Shown one piece after another: positions 25,443 to 34,321 of a stretch of DNA of 64,000 nucleotides. The DNA is taken from positions 1-64,000 of the forward strand of contig SPMW01000001.1 in assembly GCA_009827235.1 (NCBI GenBank), written 5' to 3'. The translations under genes and the position numbers were made by a program. A model generated the notes under the pieces. It was not told the DNA's origin. It saw only the letters and a program-made list of their open reading frames with translations, and did not search any database. Source of the DNA: Candidatus Campylobacter infans. Its GTDB lineage: Bacteria; Campylobacterota; Campylobacteria; Campylobacterales; Campylobacteraceae. Within the stretch, counting starts at the first letter, position 1. Each line of letters begins with the position of its first letter.

Positions 25443-26852
25443 TTATTTATTTTTCATATGCGGATCAAGCATATATTTTGGATCTAGCAATTTATCGATT
25501 TCTTCTTTGCTTAAATAACCGCGTTCTAAGCAGATATCGCCTACTTTTTTGCCAGTTTGTAAGGCTTCTTTTGCTATGCTTGCGCTCTTTTCATAGCCTA
25601 TTACAGGGTTAAATGAGGTTACGATGCCTACTGAGTTTAGCACATGATCTAAGCAAGTTTGTGGGTTTGCTTTAAGATGCTCTATTGCTTTTTCGCGTAA
25701 GGTGCGAACGGCATTTTCAAGGATTATAATGCTATTAAATAACGCATACGCAATGCCCGGCTCAAAAGCATTTAGCTCAAACTCGCCACGCTCAGAGCAT
25801 AGCATAATGGTTACATCATTGCCCATTACCTCATAGCAAGCCTCGCCCACTACCTCGCAAATTACAGGATTTACTTTACCTGGCATAATGGAGCTACCTG
25901 GTTGCATTTTAGGTAATTCTATTTCGCCTAAACCACATCTTGGGCCTGAGTTCATTAATCTTAAATCATTTGCGATCTTGCTTAATCTTACAGCAGCGGT
26001 TTTTAGCGCACCACTAACATGAACAAAATCAGCTGTATCTTGTGTAGCAGCTATTAAATCCTGAGCTGGTTTAAACTCCACGCCGGTGATTTTGCTTAGG
26101 TGTTTTTCTACTGCTACTTTATAATCAGGATGGCAGTTTATGCCAGTGCCTATTGCAGTAGCGCCCATATTTAGCACTTTCATTGCTTCTTGGGCTGCTG
26201 TTATTTTAGCAATATCGCTTTTTATGTAGCTAGCAAAAGCATTGAAGGTGTTGCCAAGTGTAGTAGGAACAGCATCTTCAAGCTCTGTGCGACCCATTTT
26301 GATCACATCTTTCCACTCAGCGCCTTTTTTGCTTAACTCGGCTTCAAGTTTTTTCATTTCATTAAGCAAGTCGCTTAATTTAGCATAGGCTGCCACTTTA
26401 ATAGAGCTTGGGTAGGTATCATTTGTGCTTTGTCCGCGGTTTGTGTGGTCGTTTGGATGTAAGGTTTCATCGCTATATGCGCCCTTTTTTTGCCCCATCA
26501 TTTCAAGAGCGACATTTGTTAAAACTTCATTCATGTTCATATTAGTTGAAGTGCCAGCGCCACCTTGTATCATATCTACCACGAATTGATCGGCAAATTC
26601 ACCAGCGATTACGCGATCGCATGCTTTACAAAGATAATCGCATTTATCTTGTGCTAACACGCCAAGTTCGGCATTTGCTAAGGCAGCGGCTTTTTTGATT
26701 TGTGCAAAAGCTTTTACAAAAAATGGATAATCACCAAATCTGCGTCCAGTCATTTTGAAATTTTCTAATGCACGAAAGGTTTGCACGCCATAATAGACGC
26801 TATCGTCTATCTCTAACTCTCCGATAAAATCGTGTTCTACTCTAGTTGCCAT
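25443..26852 (-). CDS. aspA: Aspartate ammonia-lyase
   Basis: Splits aspartate to fumarate and ammonia, a main carbon and respiratory-substrate route in asaccharolytic campylobacters. 469 residues, full length. The fumarase/aspartase signature GSSIMPGKVNP is at about residues 318-328. The HDFIGELEIDDSVYYGVQT N-terminus and AGTSTNMNMNEV identify aspartase rather than fumarase C. Strong ribosome site GGAGGAAAC. Monocistronic, with its own terminator. Confidence 0.97.
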   Translation of the reverse strand: MATRVEHDFIGELEIDDSVYYGVQTFRALENFKMTGRRFGDYPFFVKAFAQIKKAAALANAELGVLAQDKCDYLCKACDRVIAGEFADQFVVDMIQGGAGTSTNMNMNEVLTNVALEMMGQKKGAYSDETLHPNDHTNRGQSTNDTYPSSIKVAAYAKLSDLLNEMKKLEAELSKKGAEWKDVIKMGRTELEDAVPTTLGNTFNAFASYIKSDIAKITAAQEAMKVLNMGATAIGTGINCHPDYKVAVEKHLSKITGVEFKPAQDLIAATQDTADFVHVSGALKTAAVRLSKIANDLRLMNSGPRCGLGEIELPKMQPGSSIMPGKVNPVICEVVGEACYEVMGNDVTIMLCSERGEFELNAFEPGIAYALFNSIIILENAVRTLREKAIEHLKANPQTCLDHVLNSVGIVTSFNPVIGYEKSASIAKEALQTGKKVGDICLERGYLSKEEIDKLLDPKYMLDPHMKNK

Positions 26853-27029
26853 GTTTCCTCCTTGTGGGCAAATGTGGGTGGAATTCTAACGCTCAAAACT
26901 TAAAAGTTAGCTTAAAAGATTTAATTTATTTTTTTTATTTTTAAAAAAAGTATTTTTTTGAAAATAGCTTATAATTAAAATTTTATAAATAAATATTTGA
27001 AATTTATGTAAATTTTAAAGTAAAATACA

Positions 27030-27035
27030 TATAAT
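27030..27035 (+). promoter_or_regulatory. Probable -10 box of the 27062 operon
   Basis: TATAAT sits 27 bases upstream of the TTG start of the antitoxin-like gene, in AT-rich DNA. No clear -35. The rest of the 209-base divergent spacer to aspA is AT-rich with runs of T and A and shows nothing else I can name. Confidence 0.45.
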
Positions 27036-27061
27036 TTTACGCAATTTTTAAAGGATTAGCC

Positions 27062-27292
27062 TTGACCTTTCATAAAGATGAAATTTATACAGCCACACAA
27101 GTAGTGCGTAATTTTAGCTCTGTTTTAAACAAAGTCTCATCAAATGAAATTAAACGCGCCGTAATTGTAAAAAACAATAATTTTGAAGCAGTTTTATTAA
27201 ATATGAATGAATATGAACGACTTTGTGATGCTGTTGGGTTATTAGAAAACATCTACAAACAGCACAAAAAGGACGACAAAAATGGCAAATAG
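27062..27292 (+). CDS. Phd/YefM-type antitoxin-like protein
   Basis: 76 residues with the Phd/YefM pattern: TATQVVRNFSSVLNKVSS, then IVKNNNFEAVLLNMNEYERL and a helical tail. In toxin-antitoxin pairs this fold binds DNA with its N-terminus and neutralises a toxin with the tail. No RelE, Doc or other toxin gene lies next to it; instead it overlaps an alpha/beta hydrolase by eleven bases. Start codon is TTG, with AAAGGA six bases upstream, and there is no in-frame ATG nearby. It could be an orphan antitoxin now used as a regulator of this operon. Confidence 0.7.
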   Translation: MTFHKDEIYTATQVVRNFSSVLNKVSSNEIKRAVIVKNNNFEAVLLNMNEYERLCDAVGLLENIYKQHKKDDKNGK

Positions 27293-28031
27293 GCAAATAA
27301 AAGCCTTAAATCAAGATTATATTGTAAGTTATGAAATTATCGGCGATGGCGCAGATATTGTATTTTTACACGGCTGGGGCGCAAAAAAAGAAATTATGAA
27401 AAAAGCTTTTAGCGCGCATTTTGCTGGGTTTAGGCAAATTTATATTGATCTAGCAGGTTTTGGTGCTTCAAGCATTATAAATGCCTTAGATACGCGCTCT
27501 TATGCCACCCTTATAAAGGCTTTTTTAGATGATATAGGCGCAAAACCTTTGTGTATTGTAGGCCATAGCTTTGGCGCTAAGGTAGCCACGCTTTTAGCTC
27601 CGCCTTTTTTAGTGCTTTTAAGCTCAGCAGGCATAATAAACAAAAAACCTTTTAAAGTTCGTGCTAAAATAGCGATTTTTAAATGCTTTAAAATGCTTGG
27701 TTTTGATAAATGTTATAAAATTTTTGCTAGCAAAGATGTGGCTGGTATGAGCAAGGTTATGTATGATACGCTTAAAATCGTAGTAAATGAGGATTTTAGT
27801 GAAATTTTTAAATCTTGCGAATCTAAAAGCATAATTTTTTGGGGTAAAGATGATAAAACAACCCCACTAGAAAATGGCGAAAAAATCGCTAAATTTATGC
27901 CAAATACACTTGATTTTGTGCCTTTAAATGGCGATCATTTTTTCTTTTTGGCTTGCGGCGATAAGATCGCAAATATTATAAAAAATTTTATTCAAAACAC
28001 TAGCGATAACACAATCAAAGGATTAAAATGA
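27282..28031 (+). CDS. Alpha/beta hydrolase
   Basis: 249 residues. HGWGAKKEIM oxyanion region near residue 30, nucleophile elbow VGHSFGAKVA (G-H-S-F-G) near residue 94, an acid in DDKTTPLENG and the histidine in NGDHFFFLA close to the C-terminus, so the triad seems complete. The substrate is unknown. It overlaps the antitoxin-like gene (11 bases) and murF (4 bases, ATGA), so all three are likely co-translated. C. jejuni carries a similar hydrolase next to murF. Confidence 0.85.
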   Translation: MANRQIKALNQDYIVSYEIIGDGADIVFLHGWGAKKEIMKKAFSAHFAGFRQIYIDLAGFGASSIINALDTRSYATLIKAFLDDIGAKPLCIVGHSFGAKVATLLAPPFLVLLSSAGIINKKPFKVRAKIAIFKCFKMLGFDKCYKIFASKDVAGMSKVMYDTLKIVVNEDFSEIFKSCESKSIIFWGKDDKTTPLENGEKIAKFMPNTLDFVPLNGDHFFFLACGDKIANIIKNFIQNTSDNTIKGLK

Positions 28032-29461
28032 GTGGATTAGCTACTTGGATTTTTACATTATGTCTTGGGTATTATAGCATTTGTGCATTACAATGGTATA
28101 GTTATAAAATAGAGCGCGTGCTTTTTAATTACGCAAAGCCAAAATGGCATTTATATTACGCGCTTTTGCCGTTTTTGGTGTTTAATTTAGCTCTTATGCT
28201 TTCAAATGCCCTGGGGCTTTTGCTGGGTTTTATTTATATAGGGCTTTTGGTGCGCTGGCAAATGCAAATAAAATCGCGCCTTGTAATCACCGAGCGCGTT
28301 ACTAGGTATTTTTTGATTTTGGCTGTTGTGGCAGCACTTTGCTTGATGGGCTTTAAAAAATGGTATTTTTTAGCGCCCGCTAGTATCGTGGCTGTGGTGC
28401 TTAGCTTTTATTTGAGCTTGCTAATTGAGCGCGAACTTTATAAAAAATACGAAAAACAAGCCATCGAAAAATTAAAAACTATGAAAGATTTAAAAATCGT
28501 GCTAATAACAGCAAGCTATGGTAAAACAAGCATAAAAAATTATTTACAATCAATGCTTGAAAGCGTTTATAAGGTTCAAGCTAGTCCGCGTAGCGTAAAT
28601 ACCGCAGCTGGCTTGCTCCAAGATATAAATGAAAACTTAAATGAAAAAACGCAAATATACATAGCAGAAGCCGGAGCTAGGGCAAAAGGCGATATATTAG
28701 AGATTGTTAAAATTTTAAATCCGCAGTTTGTGATTATTGGGCAAATCGGCAACGCTCACCTTGAATATTTTAAAAATCTTGAAAACACGCGCGCCACAAA
28801 GCTTGAAGCATTAAAATCAACTCAATTAAAAAAGATCATCGCCCATAGCTCTACTGGATTATCAAACAATGAAAACACCATCATTTACGATGAATTATTT
28901 ACTCTTATAAGCTCTGGGCTTGATGGATTAAAATTTACTTTAAAAATCGCAAATGAAAGCTTAGAGCTAAATGCTCCAAATATCCTTGGTAGCTTTAATG
29001 CGAGCAATTTAACAGCAGCTGCTCTTATGGCAAATGAGCTTGGATTAAGCTCGCAAATAATCAGCCAGAGCATAAGCACGCTCAAAAATCCACAACATCG
29101 CCTAAGTCGCATAAATGCTGGCGGTAAAATCATTATAGATGATGGTTTTAATGGAAATTTTGAAGGTATGAGCGCAAGTTATGAGCTAGTGCGTGGATTT
29201 GATGGGCGCAAGGTGCTAGTAACCCCTGGCATAATTGAAGGTGCAAAAGATGATAATATCAAGCTTGCAGCCCTTATAAATGAAATTTTTGATTTGGTGA
29301 TTATCACTGGCGATTTAAATCAAAACGAGCTAAAATCACAGCTAAACAAACCAGAAATAATCACACTAAAAAACAAAAGCGACTTAGAGCAAACCCTAGC
29401 ACAAAATACAAAAAGTGGGGATTTAATCTTATTTAGCAATGACGCGCCAGAGTATATTTAA
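28028..29461 (+). CDS. murF: UDP-MurNAc-tripeptide--D-Ala-D-Ala ligase with membrane domain
   Basis: 477 residues. The usual MurF N-terminal UDP-binding domain is replaced by about 150 residues with several hydrophobic helices. The Mur ligase ATP part follows: ITASYGKTSIKNYL (P-loop-like, about residue 160), the EAGARAKGDI acid, GNAHLEYFKNLEN, NASNLTAAALMANEL, and the C-terminal DGFNGNFEGMSASYE with the PGIIEGAK stretch. Forms the pentapeptide precursor of peptidoglycan. The membrane form suggests the step is tethered to the inner membrane, as in other Campylobacterota. Confidence 0.87.
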   Translation: MSGLATWIFTLCLGYYSICALQWYSYKIERVLFNYAKPKWHLYYALLPFLVFNLALMLSNALGLLLGFIYIGLLVRWQMQIKSRLVITERVTRYFLILAVVAALCLMGFKKWYFLAPASIVAVVLSFYLSLLIERELYKKYEKQAIEKLKTMKDLKIVLITASYGKTSIKNYLQSMLESVYKVQASPRSVNTAAGLLQDINENLNEKTQIYIAEAGARAKGDILEIVKILNPQFVIIGQIGNAHLEYFKNLENTRATKLEALKSTQLKKIIAHSSTGLSNNENTIIYDELFTLISSGLDGLKFTLKIANESLELNAPNILGSFNASNLTAAALMANELGLSSQIISQSISTLKNPQHRLSRINAGGKIIIDDGFNGNFEGMSASYELVRGFDGRKVLVTPGIIEGAKDDNIKLAALINEIFDLVIITGDLNQNELKSQLNKPEIITLKNKSDLEQTLAQNTKSGDLILFSNDAPEYI

Positions 29462-29487
29462 GGCGATTTTTAAAATTTAGGATTTTA

Positions 29488-30075
29488 ATGAATTTGGCTC
29501 TTTTTGATTTTGATGGCACGATTAGCTTTAATGATAGTTTTGCTAGCTTTTTGAAATACTCTGTGAGCGCGAAAAAATTGTATTTTGGCGCATTTGTGCT
29601 AGCACCTTTTATAATAGCTTATAAACTTAAAATTTTAAGTAATCAAAAAGCAAAAGAAAAGGTGCTAAATTATTTTTATAATGGTATGAGCGAGAGTGAT
29701 TTTAATGAAATTTGCCAGCGTTTTAGTGCTGAAATTTTAAATAATCTTTGTAAGCAAAGCGCGCTAGAATGCTTACAAAATCATAAGCAAAATGGCGATA
29801 AGATTGTTATAGTTTCTGCTAGCTTGCAAAATTATTTAGAGCCGTGGTGCGCAAAATACGGCTATGACTTGCTTGCGACTAAATTAGAAGTAAAAAACGG
29901 GCTTATTACAGGTTTTATTGATGGGTGGAATTGCTATGGCAAACAAAAGGTGCGCAAAATTAAGCAAAATTATGATTTAAAGGCATTTTCGCGCATTTAT
30001 GCTTATGGAGATAGTAAGGGCGATTTGCCTATGCTTGCTTTGGCGCATGAGCGTTTTTATAGAAATTTTAAATAA
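29488..30075 (+). CDS. HAD-IB family phosphatase (SerB-like)
   Basis: 195 residues with the three HAD motifs: DFDGTIS at residues 7-13, the VSAS motif II (about 112), and GDSKGDLPML motif IV near the end. A helical cap lies between the first two. HAD-IB enzymes dephosphorylate phosphoserine or lipid phosphates such as phosphatidylglycerophosphate; the substrate here cannot be told. 26 bases after murF, same direction, so it could be in the same operon. Confidence 0.82.
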   Translation: MNLALFDFDGTISFNDSFASFLKYSVSAKKLYFGAFVLAPFIIAYKLKILSNQKAKEKVLNYFYNGMSESDFNEICQRFSAEILNNLCKQSALECLQNHKQNGDKIVIVSASLQNYLEPWCAKYGYDLLATKLEVKNGLITGFIDGWNCYGKQKVRKIKQNYDLKAFSRIYAYGDSKGDLPMLALAHERFYRNFK

Positions 30076-30394
30076 TATTTTTGGCTAATATAAGCCGGTT
30101 TTTATAATTTTATAAAGAGCTTAATTTTATGTAAAATTTGCGTTTAGATTTTGGCAGGTTTTTTGCTTTTTGGCTAAGTTTAATTTATTTAAAATTTTAA
30201 AATTTGCTGAATTTTACGCCCTTTAAAAGCTAAAAATATTTTAAAATTTTATCTTTGTTTATTGCTTTTAGGCTGGTTTAATTTAAATAACTAGAAATTT
30301 TAAATATGTTTTTAATAAGCACGCAAAAATAATGAATTTTAGGCAATTTTTAGTTTATTTGGCTAAAATTGCGCAATTTTTTTTAAGGAACGAT
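30076..30394. other. AT-rich spacer before atpB
   Basis: 319 bases without a gene. It holds a weak stem GGCT-N6-AGCC followed by GGTTTTT right after the HAD gene (30084-30103), which may end that transcript, and several AATTTTAAAATT-like palindromes. Its last part must carry the atpB promoter; none stands out. A GTG/ATG-extended frame into atpB from 30332 is not supported by a ribosome site. Confidence 0.5.
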
Positions 30395-31072
30395 ATGAAA
30401 GATTTGTTTTTATTTTCTGGGGTTATTAGCCATAGCCACACTTTCACCTATCTTTTTCATTTGATTTTGGTCGTTGCCATAGTGCTTATTTTGGCGAAAT
30501 TAGCCACTTCAAATATGCAATTAATCCCGCGTGGCTTACAAAATGTATTTGAGGCTTATGTTACTGGTGTTGTTAATATGGGCACTGGGGTTTTAGGTGA
30601 TGAAGCCTTGGCTAGAAAATATTTGCCCTTAGTGGCGACTATCGGTTTGATCGTAGTTTTTAGCAATGTTATTGGTATAATTCCAGGTTTTGAAGCACCT
30701 AGTTCTAGCCTTAATCTTACGCTTTGCTTGGCTTTATGCGTGTTTTTGTATTATAATTTTGAGGGTATTCGCAAACAAGGCGTTGTGCAGTATTTTAAGC
30801 ACTTTATGGGGCCAAATAAATACCTTGCGCCACTTATGTTTCCTATTGAAATAGTTTCTCACATTTCTCGTATTGTTTCGTTATCTTTTCGTCTTTTTGG
30901 TAATATTAAAGGCGATGATTTATTTTTAGCTGTTGTGCTTGCGCTTGCTCCATGGGGCGCGCCGTTGCCGGCTTATGCCTTGCTTACTTTTATGGCCTTT
31001 TTACAAGCTTTTATCTTTATGATATTAACTTATGTTTATATTGCGGGTGCTGTTGTAGTTGAAGAGCATTAA
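30395..31072 (+). CDS. atpB: F0F1 ATP synthase subunit a
   Basis: 225 residues with five to six membrane helices. The proton-channel arginine sits in [18 protein letters not shown] (about residue 170-185), and the neighbouring GAVVVEEH end is typical of campylobacter AtpB. I start at the ATG at 30395 with AAGGAACGAT before it; the longer frame adds 21 residues without support and does not match family length. Only subunit a is here; other atp genes are elsewhere, which is normal for the group. Confidence 0.95.
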   Translation: MKDLFLFSGVISHSHTFTYLFHLILVVAIVLILAKLATSNMQLIPRGLQNVFEAYVTGVVNMGTGVLGDEALARKYLPLVATIGLIVVFSNVIGIIPGFEAPSSSLNLTLCLALCVFLYYNFEGIRKQGVVQYFKHFMGPNKYLAPLMFPIEIVSHISRIVSLSFRLFGNIKGDDLFLAVVLALAPWGAPLPAYALLTFMAFLQAFIFMILTYVYIAGAVVVEEH

Positions 31073-31262
31073 AACTTACATTTTTGAATACTTTTTGTAT
31101 TTTTGTGCTGGCGCTAGCTGGGGGCTTTTTGTGGTGTGGATTATTTTCCCGCCACTTAGACTTTTTACTTTATTTATTGATCGCATACTCTGGGGCGGGC
31201 TTAGTTTGAGTCTTGCTTTTTGTCTTACATTTTTATTAGACAAAATAACAAAAAATGATTAA
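31059..31262 (+). CDS. Small membrane protein downstream of atpB
   Basis: 67 residues with two hydrophobic helices ([19 protein letters not shown] and [17 protein letters not shown]) and a charged tail. It starts with TTG inside atpB (14-base overlap) and ends inside the next gene, so translation is coupled. A comparable small integral membrane protein follows atpB in C. jejuni. A helper role in ATP synthase assembly, like AtpI, is only a guess. Confidence 0.7.
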   Translation: MKSIKTYIFEYFLYFCAGASWGLFVVWIIFPPLRLFTLFIDRILWGGLSLSLAFCLTFLLDKITKND

Positions 31263-31803
31263 ATACGCAATCACCGATCCGCTTTATTATCAAAATTTAT
31301 CTTATGCTTTTTGCCATTATCCAAGGCTAAAAGATGCTGATTTTTTATTATTGCGTGATAAAAACGCTAAGGATTATTTTGCCTTGGCTTGTGAGTTTAT
31401 GAAGTTTAAGCAAGTTTTTAAAAAAACTAAGTTCATTTTACAAAATGATATAAAATTAGCGATTTTATTAAATGCTGATGGTTTGCATTTTAGCTCAAAT
31501 AACATCTGCGCCATCAAAAATGCTCCACAAAATATGCTAAAAATAGCAAGCACGCATAATGATGATGAAATAATTTTAGCTTGCGAAAGTGGCGCAGATT
31601 TTATTACATTTTCGCCTATTTTTGAGTGTAATAAAGGCGCGCCAAAAGGCATAGATGCTTTAAAAAAAGCCGTCAAATTAGCAAGCGATTATAAGGTTAA
31701 AACGCTAGGGCTTGGCGGGGTAAATAATGCTAGCAAAATAGCGCGCATCAAAAGTACAAAATGCGCTGGTTTTGCTGGGATTAGTTATTTTGTAAATGGC
31801 TAA
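31255..31803 (+). CDS. Thiamine phosphate synthase/TenI family protein
   Basis: 182 residues, a TIM-barrel ThiE/TenI-like protein: NADGLHFSSNN (substrate lobe), SGADFITFSPIFECNKGAPKG, which is the family signature, and LGLGGVNNASKI phosphate-binding end. Shorter than ThiE of E. coli and with a weak N-terminus (the GxTQLRxK stretch reads DFLLLRDKNAKDY), so it may not be a standard thiamine synthase. Overlaps the small membrane gene by eight bases. Confidence 0.7.
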   Translation: MIKYAITDPLYYQNLSYAFCHYPRLKDADFLLLRDKNAKDYFALACEFMKFKQVFKKTKFILQNDIKLAILLNADGLHFSSNNICAIKNAPQNMLKIASTHNDDEIILACESGADFITFSPIFECNKGAPKGIDALKKAVKLASDYKVKTLGLGGVNNASKIARIKSTKCAGFAGISYFVNG

Positions 31804-31940
31804 ATTATTATAAATTTTAATTTAGCCCGCGTTTTGGCTGAGCTATTTTGTGCTTTGTAAGATAGCAAGCTTTGAAATGGCGCAGATGAGTTTTATTTGT
31901 TTGGCTGGGTTTTGGCTATTTTGTTGAGATTAATTTTACT

Positions 31941-32006
31941 TTAAAATTTGCGCCAAGCATTTAGCTCATTTATAAAAATAAAATTAAAATTTGCGTCAAG
32001 CATTTA
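31941..32006. repeat. Short direct repeat (2 x 23 bp)
   Basis: TTAAAATTTGCGCCAAGCAT-type units at 31941-31963 and 31984-32006, 22 of 23 identical, in the spacer between the ThiE-like and phosphatase genes (31804-32047). No gene is seen there; the T/A-rich remainder may contain the promoter of the phosphatase operon. Confidence 0.7.
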
Positions 32007-32047
32007 AAAATAGGGCAAATTTTAATAATTCTTTAAAAAGGATAAAA

Positions 32048-32515
32048 ATGAAAAAAATTTTATTTGTTTGCCATGGCAATATCTGCCGCTCGCCGATGGC
32101 TGAGTTTATAATGAAGCATTTATGTAAAAATGCAAATCTTAATGACATTTTAATAGATTCACGCGCCACGCATAAAGATGAATTAGGCAAAACCCCACAT
32201 TATGGCACGCTTAGCACGCTTGCTCGGCATAATATCAGTATTTTTGAGCACCAAGCCACGCTTTTGCTTAAAGATGATTATGATAAATACGATCTTATTT
32301 TATGCATGGATAGGGAAAACCTAAAAAATTGTGAATTAATTTTTGGCAAAAGGGCAAATTTTAATGAAAAGGTAAAATTGCTCTTATCTATCTGCCAAAA
32401 TCAAAACCTTGAAGTAGCAGATCCTTATTATACGGGCGATTTTGAGCGCACTTATAGTGATATAATGAAAGCTTGTAAGGCTTTATTAGAGCAAATAAAT
32501 CCAAAAAAAGGTTAA
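32048..32515 (+). CDS. Low-molecular-weight protein-tyrosine phosphatase
   Basis: 155 residues. The P-loop CHGNICRSP (C-x5-R) is at residues 8-16, and the general-acid loop ADPYYTGD (D in DPY) is near the C-terminus, so both catalytic parts are intact. Start ATG at 32048 after AAAAAGGATAAAA. Family members dephosphorylate protein tyrosines, often tyrosine kinases of capsule export, or arginine. It lies two bases before pseF, making a three-gene cassette with pseF and pseG. Confidence 0.9.
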   Translation: MKKILFVCHGNICRSPMAEFIMKHLCKNANLNDILIDSRATHKDELGKTPHYGTLSTLARHNISIFEHQATLLLKDDYDKYDLILCMDRENLKNCELIFGKRANFNEKVKLLLSICQNQNLEVADPYYTGDFERTYSDIMKACKALLEQINPKKG

Positions 32516-32517
32516 AA

Positions 32518-33210
32518 ATGTCAAATTTATGTATCATTACCGCGCGCGGCGGCTCTAAACGCATACCAAATAAAAATATTAAGGATTTTTGTGGCAAGCC
32601 AATTATTGCTTATTCGATAATGGCCGCCTTAGAAAGTGGAATTTTTAGCGAGGTTATGGTCTCAACAGATAGCCAAGCAATCGCCAAAGTAGCCAAAGAT
32701 TTTGGCGCAAGCGTGCCTTTTATGCGCTCAGCCAAAAATAGCGATGATTTTGCAAGCACTGCTGATGTTTTATTAGAGGTTTTAGATGAATATCAAAAAC
32801 GCGGATTTTGCCCGCAAGATTTTGCTTGCATTTACCCAACAGCGCCTTTTATAACGCCTAGTAAATTGCAAAAAGCCTATGAAATTTTAAAAAATCAAAA
32901 CGCTGATTTGGTCGTTAGCGTGTGTAAGTTTAGCTTTCCGCCACAACGCGCTTATTGCGTAAAAGACGGCTTTTTGGCCTATAAAGAACCACAAAATGCC
33001 CCAAAACGCTCACAAGATTTAGAGCCACTTTATCACGACGGGGGGCAGTTTTATTTTTATAATACTGAGCGGTTTTTAAGTTTAAATGGTTGTATCACAG
33101 AAAAAATCGTCCCTTTTGAGCTTAGCGAGCTAGAAACGCAAGATATCGATAACCAAAGCGATTGGGAGCTTGCCGCATTAAAATTTAAGCTAATGCAAAG
33201 CCAAAATTAA
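32518..33210 (+). CDS. pseF: Pseudaminic acid cytidylyltransferase
   Basis: Activates pseudaminic acid to CMP-Pse for flagellin glycosylation. 230 residues. The N-terminal ITARGGSKRIPNKNIKDFCG is the CMP-sugar synthetase signature, followed by the conserved YPTAPFITPSKLQ and GQFYFYN stretches. PseF and NeuA (sialic acid) are similar; the neighbour pseG and the campylobacter context favour PseF. Two bases after the phosphatase stop, with AAAAAAGG as ribosome site. Confidence 0.9.
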   Translation: MSNLCIITARGGSKRIPNKNIKDFCGKPIIAYSIMAALESGIFSEVMVSTDSQAIAKVAKDFGASVPFMRSAKNSDDFASTADVLLEVLDEYQKRGFCPQDFACIYPTAPFITPSKLQKAYEILKNQNADLVVSVCKFSFPPQRAYCVKDGFLAYKEPQNAPKRSQDLEPLYHDGGQFYFYNTERFLSLNGCITEKIVPFELSELETQDIDNQSDWELAALKFKLMQSQN

Positions 33211-33223
33211 TAATTAAGCCAAA

Positions 33224-34249
33224 ATGAAAAATATTTTCATAAGAGCCGATGCTAATGAAATAATCGCAACCGGGCATATAATGCGAACTAGCGCAGTTGC
33301 TTATGCCCTAAAAAATCTTGGCGTAAATCCTATTTTTATCACAGCCGATAACAAGGCCAAATTATTATTAAATGGCTATGAAAATATCATTTTAAATAGC
33401 GCGTATAATGACTTAAATGCCGAGCTTGACGCACTTTGCCAGCTTTTAGGCAAAAATAAAAATAGCGTGCTTTTAATTGATAGCTATTTTATAAACCCAT
33501 TTTATCTTAGCGAGCTTTTAAAATTTACAAAACTAGCTTATATTGATGATTTGTGCGCCTTTGCTTATGAGGTGGATTTGCTTATAAATTATAGTGCGTT
33601 TTTGGATTTTGAGGCTTATAAAAGCAAGCAAAATAAGGCAAAAAACTATCTTTTAGGCTCTAATTACGCTCCGCTAAGGGCTGAGTTTAAAATTCAAGCC
33701 TCCAAAAGCCCAAAAAATACCGAGCTTAAAAAAATTTTAATTACCACAGGCGGGGGTGATAAAATAAATCTTACTTATAATTTGCTTAATGCTCTTATAA
33801 AAGATAAGGCTTTAATGCATTTAGAGTATGAAATAATCATTGGCGCGTATAATAAATATAAAGAACAAATTTTAAATTTTTGCCAAAAATATATAAATTT
33901 TAAAACGCACGAAAATGTAAAAAATATGGCAGGGCTTATGCAAGAAGCTGATGTTATAATGTGCGCTGGTGGCAGCACTTTGTATGAATTGGCTGCTCTT
34001 GCTAAGCCTTGTATTTGCTTTAAGATCGCTAGCAACCAGCAAGATGCGATAAAATGGGCGCAAGCCAAGGCTTTGCTTTATACGGGCGATGGGCAAAATC
34101 AAATGAATGAGAGCATAAACTTAGCCATAAATTATTTAAAATTTTTACTCAAAAACCCAGACGAAGCACAAAAAATCGCCACAAATGCAAGCAAATTAGT
34201 AGATGGCAATGGGGCAAAAAAAATCGCACAGGCCTTGATTGAGTTATAA
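33224..34249 (+). CDS. pseG: UDP-2,4-diacetamido-2,4,6-trideoxy-beta-L-altropyranose hydrolase
   Basis: Removes UDP in the fourth step of pseudaminic acid synthesis. 341 residues, GT-B-like. RADANEIIATGHIMRT carries the catalytic histidine (about residue 18), and the C-terminal VIMCAGGSTLYELAALAKPC nucleotide-binding stretch is conserved. Thirteen bases after pseF. The other pse genes (pseB, C, H, I) are not in the window. Confidence 0.92.
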   Translation: MKNIFIRADANEIIATGHIMRTSAVAYALKNLGVNPIFITADNKAKLLLNGYENIILNSAYNDLNAELDALCQLLGKNKNSVLLIDSYFINPFYLSELLKFTKLAYIDDLCAFAYEVDLLINYSAFLDFEAYKSKQNKAKNYLLGSNYAPLRAEFKIQASKSPKNTELKKILITTGGGDKINLTYNLLNALIKDKALMHLEYEIIIGAYNKYKEQILNFCQKYINFKTHENVKNMAGLMQEADVIMCAGGSTLYELAALAKPCICFKIASNQQDAIKWAQAKALLYTGDGQNQMNESINLAINYLKFLLKNPDEAQKIATNASKLVDGNGAKKIAQALIEL

Positions 34250-34321
34250 ATTTTAAAATTTAGCCACGATTTATTGCTTTGCGCGCTTGGCTTAAATTTT
34301 AAAATTTAGCGCATTTTTAGC

